From: Fischerella sp. CENA71
GTDB lineage: Bacteria; Cyanobacteriota; Cyanobacteriia; Cyanobacteriales; Nostocaceae
Direction of reading: 5' to 3'
DNA length: 51,313 nucleotides
Assembly: GCA_024239075.1 (NCBI GenBank)
Contig: JANBVI010000077.1
Location: 1-51,313 of the forward strand
Every line of letters begins with the position of its first letter. The stretch's first letter is position 1. Made by a program: the position numbers and the translations under genes. The notes under the pieces are model-generated. The model was not told where the DNA came from, did no database searches, and was given only the letters and a program-made list of their open reading frames with translations. Positions 17,556 to 27,094 of this stretch are shown in pieces.

Positions 17556-19232
17556 ATGGTATCCACGATCCAAGTTTTACCAAAAGAAGTCGTACATTTA
17601 ATTACAGCTGGAGAGGTTATAGACTCTTTAGCAGCTGTAGTGCGAGAACTAGTAGAAAATTCCCTTGATGCAGGTGCAACGCGGATTGTGGTTTCTATTT
17701 GGCCAGAACAATGGCGAGTCCGAGTTGCTGATAATGGCTGCGGGATGAACTTGGAAGACCTGCAACGAGCAGCATCAGCCCATAGTACCAGTAAAATTCA
17801 TAGCTGTGCAGATTTATGGAAAATTACTAGTCTGGGATTTCGTGGTGAAGCGTTGCACAGTTTGACGACTTTGGCTGAATTAGAAATCTTGAGTCGTCCA
17901 TCTCCGGTTATATCTGCTCAATTTACTGGGGGAACACGGGTAGTATACGGGTATGGAGGGCAAATACTACATCAACAAGCAGCTGCGATCGCACCTGGTA
18001 CAGTTGTCACAGTCTCTAATCTCTTTGGTAGTTGTATCGCCAGACGTCAAGGTTTACCAGCGATCGCACAGCAAATGAAAGCAGTGCAAGCAACTATTTA
18101 TCAAATAGCCCTTTGTCATCCGCAAGTTGCTTGGCAAGTTTGGCAAAATGACCGGGAATGGTTTAATATTTCTCCGGCGGGGACGATGGGGAAACTTCTA
18201 CCGCAACTTATCCAGCAAGTGCGTCCAGGAGACTTGCAAGAACTGCAAATAGAATTGTCTAGTTCTCCCCAACATTCATTAAATATAGTTGTGGGATTAC
18301 CTGATCGCTGTCATCGTCATCGTCCAGATTGGGTAAGAGTAGCAGTAAACGGCAGAATGGTCAAAGCGCCGGAATTAGAACAAACTATTTTAGGAGCATT
18401 TCACAGAACATTACCACGCGATCGCTATCCGGTTTGTTGTCTACATCTGCTGATTTCTCCAGATCAAATCAATTGGAACCGCAACCCAGCCAAAACAGAA
18501 ATTTATCTCAATGACTTGAGCTACTGGCAAAAGCAAGTCAGCCAAGCCATTGAACAAGCACTTCGGCTTAATTCTGACACGATTCAAGAAGCAGTTCATA
18601 CTAGTAGAGTTGGCAAATTAATTAAAGTAGCAGAAGAAAGTGGTGCTTACAACATTAACCCTTCGAGTCCGTCTGAAGATACTTCAACTTCTCACACCTT
18701 AAAAGCCGTCGGACAAGTCAACAATACTTATATAGTTGCTGAACATCCTGGTGGTTTGTGGTTAGTGGAACAGCATATTGCTCATGAGCGCATATTGTAC
18801 GAACAATTGTGCGATCGCTGGCAAATTGTTCCGATTGAACCACCGATCATTCTCTATCAATTGTCCTCACTGCAAGTATCTCAACTACAGCGTCTTGGTT
18901 TAGATATCGAACCCTTTGGTGAACAACTTTGGGCAATCCGCAGTATACCTGCAATGTTACAGCAGCGAAACGACTGTGCAGACGCAATTTTAGAACTGAG
19001 TCGGGGAGGAGATTTACAAACAGCACAAGTAGCTGTTGCTTGTCGCAGTGCCATCCGCAATGGTACACCCCTTTCCTTACCAGAAATGCAACAAATTTTA
19101 GATGACTGGCAACGCACCCGCAACCCCCGCACCTGTCCCCACGGACGCCCAATTTTTCTCTCACTAGAAGAGTCTTCTTTAGCACGCTTTTTCCGGCGTC
19201 ATTGGGTGATTGGCAAGAGCCACGGGATTTAA
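17556..19232 (+). CDS. mutL: DNA mismatch repair protein MutL
   Basis: The 558-residue product has the GHKL ATPase of MutL: VIDSLAAVVRELVENSLDAGA with the catalytic Glu, ADNGCGM, AHSTSK, SLGFRGEAL and RNPAKTEIYL. A linker follows, then the C-terminal dimerisation domain. That domain carries relatives of the endonuclease motifs: EQHIAHERILYE (405-416, where the metal-binding Asp of DQHA is Glu), VACRSAIRNG and CPHGRPIFL. MutL couples mismatch recognition by MutS to strand excision. The frame opens at a TTG (17538), but the ATG at 17556 gives the usual MVSTIQVLP start. No mutS is nearby. Confidence 0.95.
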   Translation: MVSTIQVLPKEVVHLITAGEVIDSLAAVVRELVENSLDAGATRIVVSIWPEQWRVRVADNGCGMNLEDLQRAASAHSTSKIHSCADLWKITSLGFRGEALHSLTTLAELEILSRPSPVISAQFTGGTRVVYGYGGQILHQQAAAIAPGTVVTVSNLFGSCIARRQGLPAIAQQMKAVQATIYQIALCHPQVAWQVWQNDREWFNISPAGTMGKLLPQLIQQVRPGDLQELQIELSSSPQHSLNIVVGLPDRCHRHRPDWVRVAVNGRMVKAPELEQTILGAFHRTLPRDRYPVCCLHLLISPDQINWNRNPAKTEIYLNDLSYWQKQVSQAIEQALRLNSDTIQEAVHTSRVGKLIKVAEESGAYNINPSSPSEDTSTSHTLKAVGQVNNTYIVAEHPGGLWLVEQHIAHERILYEQLCDRWQIVPIEPPIILYQLSSLQVSQLQRLGLDIEPFGEQLWAIRSIPAMLQQRNDCADAILELSRGGDLQTAQVAVACRSAIRNGTPLSLPEMQQILDDWQRTRNPRTCPHGRPIFLSLEESSLARFFRRHWVIGKSHGI

Positions 19233-19351
19233 ACGGATTTATACATGGAATCAATTGCGTTTTCCAAAATCTTGCTGTACCATTTCACGAAAACCTAGAT
19301 ACATCTCAATATTTCTCGGTTAAGGATTTTTCGTCATAATTTGGGCTATGT

Positions 19352-19375
19352 AGAGACGCGCCATGGCGCGTCTCT
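19352..19375. repeat. Perfect 24-bp palindrome of AGAGACGCGCC type
   Basis: AGAGACGCGCCA is followed directly by its reverse complement TGGCGCGTCTCT. It lies between the convergent mutL and secA genes and could act as a bidirectional hairpin, but no T run follows. Related GTAGAGACGCG fragments occur near 15549 and 37808-37888, so it belongs to a dispersed family. Confidence 0.75.
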
Positions 19376-19436
19376 GGTGGGTTTAAATGTCAATCGATTT
19401 GTCTTATCCGAGCAGTATTGAGATATATCTCCTATC

Positions 19437-19475
19437 AAAAGACAAAGACGCCAAGAATTTCTCAGCGTCTTTGCA
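19437..19475 (-). terminator. Rho-independent terminator of secA
   Basis: On the minus strand AAAGACGC and GCGTCTTT form a perfect 8-bp stem with a 13-base loop, followed by TGTCTTTTGAT. It begins 24 bases after the secA stop codon. Confidence 0.75.
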
Positions 19476-19498
19476 TCAGATAGATTTTGCTGGTTTAG

Positions 19499-22294
19499 CT
19501 ACACCATTTCTGAGGATGTTTGCACTACTGCTTGAGGTTGGGGTTGGAACATAAACAAGGAGTAGACGACATCTCGACGAATATTGGTCATCATATCCAA
19601 GAAGAGTTCGTAACCTTCAGTCTTGTATTCAATTAATGGGTCTTTTTGCCCATAACCCCGTAATCCTACCGACTCACGCAAAGCATCCATTTGTTGCAGG
19701 TGTTCGCGCCAGAGGGTATCGATTCGCTGCAAGATAAAGAAGCGTTCAGCTTGGCGCATCAATCCGGGTTGAATTTGGTCTATTTGCGCTTCCTTCATGT
19801 CGTAGGCGATTCGTACCTGTTCGTGCATGAAGGCTTTAATTTCACTCATCGACATATCTATTAGTTGAGATGATTGTAAATCTGCTAGTAGATAAACAAA
19901 TTCTTTGACTTTCTCAACTAATTTGTCTAGTTCCCACTCTTCGGAAGGCAAATCTGGATTGATGTAGTAGTTAACGATGTCGTCCATCGTTCTTTCGGCG
20001 TACTCAATCACTTGTTCTTTGAGGTCTTGTCCTTCTAACACTCGGCGGCGTTCGGCATAAATTGCACGACGTTGGTTGTTCATCACCTCGTCGTACTCAA
20101 ATACCTGTTTGCGGATATCGTAGTAGTAGGTTTCAACTTTTTTCTGGGCGCCTTCTAAGCTGCGGGTTAGCATCCCAGATTCAATAGGCATATCTTCCTC
20201 AACGCGGAAGGCTTCCATTAATTTAGCGACGCGATCGCCACCAAAAATCCGCATCAAGTTATCTTCTAAACTGAGGAAAAATCTCGTGGAACCAGGGTCG
20301 CCTTGGCGTCCCGCACGTCCTCGTAATTGGTTGTCAATCCGCCGTGATTCGTGACGTTCTGTACCAATTACGTGTAAGCCTCCCAAATCTACTACTTCTT
20401 GGTGTTCGCGACTGGTGAACACTTCATACTCTTGTTTAATGGCTTTGTAGGCTTCCCGCAATTTTTGAATTACAGGGTCGTCAGTAGGGGCTTTTTCGGC
20501 GGCGACAGCGATTTTTTCCTCTGCTTCCAATTCTGGCAAACTGCGATCGCCATAGGCTTGGACTGCCATTTCTACTGCTTGCTTGAGCTGCTGTTCCGTT
20601 TCTTTAGAAAGTTGAGTTGGGAAAACTTGGGGCGAAGCTTTCCAAGTTTTAACTTTTTTCCCAGGAACAAAGCCTTGTCCCGCACCACTGGAACTCGGAG
20701 GTAAGCCAGCTGCTCTGTGGACGCTGAACATATCTTCATCTTCTGGTTTGACGATCCGGGGCATAAAGTATTCCCGCATCTTCAAACGAGCCATATACTC
20801 GGAGTTACCACCCAAGATAATATCCGTACCTCTACCAGCCATGTTTGTGGCAATAGTTACAGCGCCTTTGCGTCCAGCTTGAGCGACAATCTCCGCTTCC
20901 CGCTCTACGTTTTCCGGTCGGGCGTTGAGCAATTCGTAGGGAATTTCCATTTGCTTCAACAGCTGGCTGAGATACTCAGATTTTTCAACACTTGTAGTTC
21001 CTACTAATACAGGTCTACCAAGTTGGTGCATTTCGCTACATTCTTTGGCGATCGCCCGCCACTTACCCGCCTCATTTTTGAATACCATGTCCGACAAGTC
21101 TTCCCGTCTTCTGATCCGGTTAGTAGGAATGACGGTGACTTCTAGTTTGTAAATTTTTTCAAATTCGGCTTCTTCAGTTTTTGCCGTACCTGTCATCCCA
21201 CCGAGTTTTGGATACAGCAAAAACAGGTTTTGATAAGTAATGGTTGCTAAAGTTTGGGTTTCTGGTTGAATGTCTACATGTTCTTTAGCTTCAATCGCTT
21301 GGTGTAGTCCATCACTCCAACGTCGTCCCGGTAGCACCCGCCCGGTAAATTCATCAACTATTACTACTTCGTCATTACGGACAATGTAGTTAACGTCTTT
21401 GAGGAATAGTTCTTTGGCTTTAATCGCGTTGAAAACAAAGTGCGCCCAAGGATCTTCCGGGTCAAATAAATCATTTACTTGCAAAAGTTGTTCTGCTTCA
21501 GCAAAACCCTCATCTGTTAACAGTACGTTCCGGGCTTTTTCATCTACTTCATAATGCTCATCTTTTTGCAAAGTGGCGGCGATGCGGGCTGCTTCTGTGT
21601 ATTTCTCTGTTGGTCGTTCGACTTGCCCAGAGATAATTAATGGTGTCCGCGCTTCGTCAACTAAGATTGAATCTACCTCGTCAATCACGCAGTAGTTAAA
21701 GGGGCGTTGCACTACATCTGTGATTGATGTTGCCATGTTATCCCGGAGGTAATCAAAACCTACTTCACTGTTAGTAACGTAGGTAATATCACAGTCATAG
21801 TTTTTCTTGCGCTCTTGGGGGGTCATACTAGCTTGAATCAGACCTACACTCAAACCCAAGAAGCGATGCACCTGTCCCATCCATTCCGCGTCCCGACGAG
21901 CCAGGTAATCGTTAACAGTAACTACGTGTACGCCCTTACCTGTCAGAGCATTTAAATAACTAGGTAAAGTTGCAACCAGGGTTTTTCCTTCACCAGTTTT
22001 CATTTCGGCAATTTGCCCTGTGTGCAAAATTACACCACCCAACAACTGGACATCAAAGTGCCGCAACCCTAAGACTCGTCGTCCGGCTTCCCTGACTACA
22101 GCAAAAGCTTCGCTTAAAATGTCATCGAGAGTCTCGCCTTTAGCCAGACGCTGCTTAAACTCTACTGTTTTACCCTTGAGTTCATCATCAGAAAGGGCTT
22201 TGATCTCTTCCTCTAACAGGTTAATTTCAGTAATGTAAGGTTGATATTTTTTAAGCTTACGAGCGTTGGGGTCGCCCAACAAAGTTTTTAGCAT
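19499..22294 (-). CDS. secA: Preprotein translocase ATPase SecA
   Basis: The 931-residue motor drives unfolded proteins through SecYEG in the plasma and thylakoid membranes. It has MKTGEGKT (Walker A), [20 protein letters not shown], the crosslinking domain, [14 protein letters not shown] and [12 protein letters not shown] in the second motor domain, and a full helical scaffold. A charged insertion near residues 525-615 ([19 protein letters not shown] to [11 protein letters not shown]) is of cyanobacterial and plastid type. The C-terminus ends at [11 protein letters not shown] and lacks the zinc-binding tail seen in E. coli, as usual in cyanobacteria. It appears monocistronic, with its own terminator. 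Confidence 0.98.
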   Translation of the reverse strand: MLKTLLGDPNARKLKKYQPYITEINLLEEEIKALSDDELKGKTVEFKQRLAKGETLDDILSEAFAVVREAGRRVLGLRHFDVQLLGGVILHTGQIAEMKTGEGKTLVATLPSYLNALTGKGVHVVTVNDYLARRDAEWMGQVHRFLGLSVGLIQASMTPQERKKNYDCDITYVTNSEVGFDYLRDNMATSITDVVQRPFNYCVIDEVDSILVDEARTPLIISGQVERPTEKYTEAARIAATLQKDEHYEVDEKARNVLLTDEGFAEAEQLLQVNDLFDPEDPWAHFVFNAIKAKELFLKDVNYIVRNDEVVIVDEFTGRVLPGRRWSDGLHQAIEAKEHVDIQPETQTLATITYQNLFLLYPKLGGMTGTAKTEEAEFEKIYKLEVTVIPTNRIRRREDLSDMVFKNEAGKWRAIAKECSEMHQLGRPVLVGTTSVEKSEYLSQLLKQMEIPYELLNARPENVEREAEIVAQAGRKGAVTIATNMAGRGTDIILGGNSEYMARLKMREYFMPRIVKPEDEDMFSVHRAAGLPPSSSGAGQGFVPGKKVKTWKASPQVFPTQLSKETEQQLKQAVEMAVQAYGDRSLPELEAEEKIAVAAEKAPTDDPVIQKLREAYKAIKQEYEVFTSREHQEVVDLGGLHVIGTERHESRRIDNQLRGRAGRQGDPGSTRFFLSLEDNLMRIFGGDRVAKLMEAFRVEEDMPIESGMLTRSLEGAQKKVETYYYDIRKQVFEYDEVMNNQRRAIYAERRRVLEGQDLKEQVIEYAERTMDDIVNYYINPDLPSEEWELDKLVEKVKEFVYLLADLQSSQLIDMSMSEIKAFMHEQVRIAYDMKEAQIDQIQPGLMRQAERFFILQRIDTLWREHLQQMDALRESVGLRGYGQKDPLIEYKTEGYELFLDMMTNIRRDVVYSLFMFQPQPQAVVQTSSEMV

Positions 22295-22638
22295 GGCAGA
22301 TTATTTAACAAAATCAACGGGGACGGGAATTTTAGGTTTGGATATGATTATAAGCATTTGACCCAAATGAGTTTTTATACTCTATAAATGGGTTGGCAAG
22401 CGAATTTTCGAGCAAAAACAGCAACAAGACAAACCAATCTAGTTACTAAATGATGGCTTTAAATTAGGAGTTTATATTTGAAACTTTATTAATAGTATCA
22501 TTTCGCTTCCAGATGAAGCAGTGAAGCCCGACCATGCTCAAGTAGCGATCGCCGTTCTTTGTAGAGTAGACATAATTAAAGACGCAGGGACGCAGATAAC
22601 ATCTCACCGCGTCCTCGCGTCACTATGTCCCCATGTCG
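22295..22638. other. Gap upstream of secA
   Basis: These 344 bases contain the secA upstream region and, at 22577-22638, GGGACGCAG and CCGCGTCCTCGCGTC repeat units that run up to the stop of the dihaem cytochrome gene. No open frame or RNA motif is seen. Confidence 0.45.
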
Positions 22639-23175
22639 TCAATTTGTGTTCTCCCACTCTGGTGTCAGACGGCGGAAATTATACTCATTGGCACTCGGAT
22701 GACAAGAGACACAGCTATTTATTTCCACAGGACGTGGGAGTTGCACTTGGGGATGCAAAGCTTTGAAAAAACGAGAGTTGTTGACACGATAGGGTATTTG
22801 TTCGTCTTCTCGGATAGAACGGGAAAAAGTGGAAAGATATCTCCAAACCAAAATCCGTGGCGGATCGACAAGAGGCTGAACTTGAGCGCCATAATGTTGC
22901 GAATCTTGCAGAATATTTTTCCAAGTTTGGGTAGGTAAAACTTGTGGCGGTAAGGCAAGATGACAACTAGAGCAGTTTTCTAAGTAAAGTTCTTGACCGA
23001 GTTGGTACTGAGCGGGGACTACATCTACAGTCCCGATTTCAGAGGTAGGAGCTGCGCCTTGAGCATTAGTTGCAAAGGAAATCAGCCAACCCATAGCCAA
23101 ACTCCAAGTTATGACTACTAAAAATAAACCCAAAGATTTTATTTTGAATTGGCGACGTTTGCGATACTTAATCAT
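22639..23175 (-). CDS. Membrane-anchored dihaem cytochrome c
   Basis: The 178-residue product has a basic N-terminus, one hydrophobic anchor or signal (about 16-35) and two c-type haem sites, C68-x2-C71-H72 (NCSSCHLALPP) and C155-x2-C158-H159 (NSCVSCHPSANEYNF). The spacing between them (about 87 residues) and the conserved middle (QTWKNILQDSQHYGAQVQPL, RILVWRYLSTFSR) resemble a cyanobacterial dihaem family of unknown role. It should face the lumen or periplasm and carry electrons. Axial ligands beyond the two histidines cannot be fixed. The short upstream gap separates it from the divergent prohibitin gene. Confidence 0.88.
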   Translation of the reverse strand: MIKYRKRRQFKIKSLGLFLVVITWSLAMGWLISFATNAQGAAPTSEIGTVDVVPAQYQLGQELYLENCSSCHLALPPQVLPTQTWKNILQDSQHYGAQVQPLVDPPRILVWRYLSTFSRSIREDEQIPYRVNNSRFFKALHPQVQLPRPVEINSCVSCHPSANEYNFRRLTPEWENTN

Positions 23176-23427
23176 ACTGGAAATGCCTCACACCATTAAT
23201 TCTTTATTTAAGATTTAGACAGACAAGTACGCATTTATTAGCATAGCTAATGCTTTTTCTCAATATACCTCTGCAACTCGACCAAACAACCGCCGTTGAG
23301 CAAACACGCCACCAATTAGCAACATAAAGTTTAGCTAGCAAAAGCTTCTTGATGACGTTGCTTGCAACTAGTCCATATACTGTAGTGGTTAAGTATTGAT
23401 TGCATCTTAACTATACAGGTAATACTT

Positions 23428-24312
23428 ATGGGCTTTATATTCTCCCTCTTAACAAGCCTGATTGCAATTTTTATCTATTTAAGCTCAGGCAAAATATCTA
23501 ATGAGCGATCGCGCTGGGTGATTCGCATTATCAGTATCTTAATTGGTGCGATCGCTCTACTTGCTTCTATTTCCCGACTTTTAGTCATCGTACCACCAGG
23601 TAACGTTGGAGTCGCCAACTTATTTGGTCAAGTTTCTGATGATACCTTTAATCCAGGTGTCCACTTGATGAATCCTTTTGTAAAGGTAATCAATTTTTCT
23701 ACACGTTTAAAAGATGTCAAGGAAAACGTAGACACCACATCTCAAGAAGGATTGAATTTAAATCTTGATGTCAGTTTGCAATACAAACTCGATCCACAAA
23801 AAGCAGCAACAGTATATAAAAATATTGGCACTGACGAGACACAATTAGTCAATTCTAGATTTCGCTCAACAATTCGCGCTATCACAGCTAACTACCCAGC
23901 AGCAGCTATTTATTCTACCAAGCGTCAAGAAATTGTCCAGCAACTCGATCAACAACTCACTCAACAGTTACTTCCCTTGGGTTTTATTGTCGAAGAAGCT
24001 TTGTTAAGAAATGTCAAAATGCCTGACAGCTTGCAAGCAGCAATTCAAGAAAAACTCAAAGCTGAACAAGAAAATCAACAAATGAAATTTATTCTAGAAA
24101 AAGAACGTCAACAAGCAGAGCGCAAACGTATTGAGGCTAAGGGTATAGCTGATTCTCAAAAAATTATTGCTGATGGACTGAGCAATTCTGTACTCCAATT
24201 GCGAGCCATAGAAGCTACTGAAAAATTAGCACAATCTCCCAACTCTAAAATTATTGTGATTGGTTCTGAAAAAGGTACAGTACCAATACTACTTCAACAA
24301 GAAACGAAGTAG
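23428..24312 (+). CDS. Prohibitin-family (SPFH) membrane protein
   Basis: The 294-residue protein starts with two hydrophobic segments (about 3-19 and 30-50). An SPFH/PHB domain follows (VPPGNVGVANLFGQVSDDTFNPGVHLMNPF, DVSLQYKLDP, FRSTIRAITANYP). A long coiled coil with EKLKAEQENQQMKFILEKER and ERKRIEAKGIADSQKIIADG leads to a short hydrophobic end. Prohibitins form large ring assemblies in membranes and act as scaffolds, often with FtsH-type proteases. In cyanobacteria both plasma-membrane and thylakoid forms are known. It is divergent from the dihaem cytochrome gene. Confidence 0.93.
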   Translation: MGFIFSLLTSLIAIFIYLSSGKISNERSRWVIRIISILIGAIALLASISRLLVIVPPGNVGVANLFGQVSDDTFNPGVHLMNPFVKVINFSTRLKDVKENVDTTSQEGLNLNLDVSLQYKLDPQKAATVYKNIGTDETQLVNSRFRSTIRAITANYPAAAIYSTKRQEIVQQLDQQLTQQLLPLGFIVEEALLRNVKMPDSLQAAIQEKLKAEQENQQMKFILEKERQQAERKRIEAKGIADSQKIIADGLSNSVLQLRAIEATEKLAQSPNSKIIVIGSEKGTVPILLQQETK

Positions 24313-24460
24313 GGGATACCACTGTGCTATATAGCAGTGAGTTAAGCGCTTAGATCATGTTTTTCGCGACAAATCAGATTGAAAAATATGGGCTTAACAC
24401 ACGCTATTACAGTAATTTTATGATTACCTACTTTTATTTATCCAAATTCCCAAATCCTAA

Positions 24461-25129
24461 CTAGGAATTTCTCCGGATTACTATCATTCCACGAGAGCGG
24501 GTGGCAGATAAATCTTTGTCTACACAAGCTTTGTACATTCTGTCTATAGGACATTTCCAAAAGCGTGTATATTTTTTGGGGTTGGTATCAGCTACAGTAA
24601 TCTCCTGTGTTGTAGGATTATAGTCTGCTACTAGGGAAAAATGACCACCCGCAAAGCTAACTTCATGGGCAATGCCAACATTAAAATTTAATATATGAAT
24701 GTCTTTGTCATCCTGGACAGCATTTTCAATTTCTTTGATAAAAGCATCCAAACTCATGGAAACCTTGTCAAAATGTTCGAGTCTGACACTTACGTCTAAT
24801 TTTGCGCCATTCACGTAATTCACACAAGTGTCATAAGTCTCAGCGAGGGTCATTCCATCATCTAAAACAGTAGCGATCGGTAATCTGGTAACATAGAAAA
24901 CTTCATCTACTGTCGTTGGATACCCTAGTGCTGTGAGTGCATAGGCGATGGAAGTAATGTTACAGCAGTTGATGGGCTGTTGAAATTCACACAGCTTAAT
25001 ACCATTTAAATCTTTGGTGACAACTTTTGTAACAACAGTACCTACAACTTGATCAGATGGTTCAAAACCAGATTGCTTAATCGCATCTAAATCTGTTGTG
25101 TGATCCGTGGCTAATTGCTGGGAAGTCAT
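24461..25129 (-). CDS. Phytochelatin-synthase-like cysteine peptidase
   Basis: The 222-residue protein resembles the bacterial half-length phytochelatin synthase group (peptidase family C83). Q50 and C56 lie in QQPINCCNITSIAYAL, H163 in AGGHFSLVADY and D181 in ITVADTNPKKY, the order and spacing of the Cys-His-Asp triad. The YTRFWKCPIDRMY end matches the family. Studied prokaryotic members such as Nostoc Alr0975 mainly remove glycine from glutathione rather than making long phytochelatins. The double cysteine at 55-56 and the divergent sequence leave the substrate open. No signal peptide is seen. Confidence 0.83.
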   Translation of the reverse strand: MTSQQLATDHTTDLDAIKQSGFEPSDQVVGTVVTKVVTKDLNGIKLCEFQQPINCCNITSIAYALTALGYPTTVDEVFYVTRLPIATVLDDGMTLAETYDTCVNYVNGAKLDVSVRLEHFDKVSMSLDAFIKEIENAVQDDKDIHILNFNVGIAHEVSFAGGHFSLVADYNPTTQEITVADTNPKKYTRFWKCPIDRMYKACVDKDLSATRSRGMIVIRRNS

Positions 25130-25272
25130 AGGCAGATCCTTGATATTGAAGCAGGTTTATAAATCGAAATAATGGCTGTAGTTCTTGCTACTATTAACCA
25201 TTAACCCATCAATTTCAGCGGATGCCCGAAAGCTTTAAAATTTCTTCAGTAAGCAAATATGTTGTCACAATT

Positions 25273-25464
25273 ATGGAATTAACATCACAAAAATTATATA
25301 TTGTCAAGCGTCCTGCTGGAAATTGCGAAATCATCCCCAACGATGAAGTTGCTGAGGATGATAATCCAGAGATTATAGAGAAGTGGGGTCCCTTTGAATC
25401 ACAAGGGGAAGCGATCGCTCGTCGTGTTGGACTGATTAGAGCAGGTAAATGCCAACCAGTCTAG
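25273..25464 (+). CDS. Small conserved-looking protein, 63 residues
   Basis: From the ATG at 25273 the product begins MELTSQKLYIVKRPAGNCEI and continues through an acidic middle (DEVAEDDNPEIIEKWGPF) to a helical end (GEAIARRVGLIRAGKC). An in-frame ATG at 25222 exists, but its extension is of poor composition. The protein has no membrane segment. Its family was not recognised, although the sequence looks like a real small cytosolic protein. It lies between and convergent with the processing-protease gene, the two stops being 9 bases apart. Confidence 0.65.
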   Translation: MELTSQKLYIVKRPAGNCEIIPNDEVAEDDNPEIIEKWGPFESQGEAIARRVGLIRAGKCQPV

Positions 25465-25473
25465 AGGCAAAAA

Positions 25474-26757
25474 TTAATTTCTTTGTGCGTTTGTCCCTTT
25501 AGCTGCAATTTCTTTGCCTAACACTTCCACAGCTTTAGCAAATTGTGGATCTGCTAAAGTAGCGACCTTGTCTCTTTGTTTGAGCCATAGGTCTTGTCGC
25601 TGCTTATCGCTTAAGTTTACTACTATGTTGGGGTCAATCCCATGTTTGTTGATATCTCTACCAAGTGGGGTATGATACTTGGCGATCGTTACTGCTAATC
25701 CTGAACCATCATCTAAGGGACGCACAGATTGCACTAGACCCTTACCAAAAGTTTGACTACCCACTATGACTGCACGCTTATTGTCCTGCAATGCTCCTGA
25801 AAGAATTTCACTAGCACTAGCACTACCTTTATCTACCAACACCACCAAGGGTTTGTTTGTTAAAGCAGTTCCGTTGGTAGTTTCTCGTTCTACCTCACCC
25901 TGACGGTCAATAGTAGAAACAATCGTACCCCTATCCATCCACATCCGGGCAATATCCACACTAGAGTAGAGAAGACCACCAGGGTTATTACGTAGATCCA
26001 ATACGTATCCAGAGACTTGCTTACTTTCTAAATTCTTGATTGCATCCCGCATTTCTTTGGCAGCATTTGAACTGAATTGCTTCAAACGGATGTAGCCAAG
26101 ATTACCTACAGGCGTTTGCTTTTGAGAAAATTCAACAGGATGAATTTCAATCCGCGCCCGTGTAATTGTAAATTCCTTTCTTTTACCGTCACGCAGGATA
26201 CTTAAGTTAACTTTACTGCCTGGTTCACCTCGGATCAGGGCTACTGCTTCATTAGTATCCATCCCTTCTGTGCTTTTACCATTGATGTAGATAATGGTAT
26301 CCTTTGCTAAAAGACCAGCCTTAGATGCAGGCGTATCCTCAATGGGCGCAATAACGGTTAGCTTTTTAGTTTTTTCATCCAGACCAATTTGGATACCAAT
26401 ACCCGTCAATTCACCAGAGGTATCAACTTGCATATTTTTGAATTCCTCTGGGTCCATAAACCGGGTATATGGATCGTCCAGTTTCTTCAACATTTCCCGG
26501 ATGGACTTATAAGCTTCCTCGTTGTTTTTGTAGGACTTATTCAGGTATTCGCTGCGAACAGCTTTCCAATCTACCTTATTAAAAGTACCGTCTACGTATT
26601 GTTTATTAATAATTTGCCAAACTTCATCTATTAATTCCTTTGGACTTTCTTTAAAAAGAGCTTGTCCTTGTGAGTGAATGCCAAGGCTTGTAACAGCGAT
26701 TGTGGATAGCGTCACCGCCGTAGCACCCAAAACAAGTCCATTTCTTGTAATTACCAT
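25474..26757 (-). CDS. Carboxyl-terminal processing protease (S41 family)
   Basis: The 427-residue protein has a signal or anchor sequence (about 8-26), a PDZ domain (about 105-195, GIGIQIGLDEKTKKLTVIAP) and the S41 catalytic core. The Ser-Lys dyad is S314 in KGSASASEILSGALQD and K339 in TFGKGLVQ, and D325 holds the conserved aspartate position. Cyanobacteria have several Ctp enzymes; CtpA matures the D1 protein of photosystem II in the lumen, and the others have less clear roles. Which paralogue this is cannot be told from the sequence alone. It is upstream of no obvious partner. Confidence 0.93.
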   Translation of the reverse strand: MVITRNGLVLGATAVTLSTIAVTSLGIHSQGQALFKESPKELIDEVWQIINKQYVDGTFNKVDWKAVRSEYLNKSYKNNEEAYKSIREMLKKLDDPYTRFMDPEEFKNMQVDTSGELTGIGIQIGLDEKTKKLTVIAPIEDTPASKAGLLAKDTIIYINGKSTEGMDTNEAVALIRGEPGSKVNLSILRDGKRKEFTITRARIEIHPVEFSQKQTPVGNLGYIRLKQFSSNAAKEMRDAIKNLESKQVSGYVLDLRNNPGGLLYSSVDIARMWMDRGTIVSTIDRQGEVERETTNGTALTNKPLVVLVDKGSASASEILSGALQDNKRAVIVGSQTFGKGLVQSVRPLDDGSGLAVTIAKYHTPLGRDINKHGIDPNIVVNLSDKQRQDLWLKQRDKVATLADPQFAKAVEVLGKEIAAKGTNAQRN

Positions 26758-26887
26758 AATGACAGCTGCGTGGCTAGGGACAAAATTTTATATGCTCAGT
26801 ATGCTCAATCTAACACAGGCAAATACTGTACAGAATGAACATATCTTGTTATTTCGACAAACTTATTTAAGAATCCGGCGAGCTTAA

Positions 26888-27094
26888 GGTTAATTGTACA
26901 AAAATTGAGGAAACAGGAAACGGGCATTGGGCATTGGGTAAGAAGTTTAATTTTGAATTTTGTAGACGCGGAGCGGCTACTTCCAGAAGTCGCTACGCGC
27001 CTACCACAGATATTTTGAATTGTTGTCCCCCTTGTCCCCCTTGTCTTCCTTATCTCCCTTGTCCCCAATCCCTGATCCCTGATCCCTAATTTGT
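26888..27094. repeat. Repeat-filled gap with a REP-like inverted repeat
   Basis: GTAGACGCGGAGCG (26962-26975) and CGCTACGCGCCTAC (26991-27004) are inverted copies matching at 12 of 14 positions around a 15-base loop. Flanking DNA has GGGCATTGGGCATTGGG and CCCCCTTGTCCCCCTTG units. The gap lies between two minus-strand genes, and no gene or terminator is seen. Confidence 0.7.

Noticed and set aside
24313-24345. Terminator after the prohibitin gene
   Set aside because: TGCTATATAGCA is self-complementary, but the outer CACT/AGTG arms need bulges and no T run follows directly.
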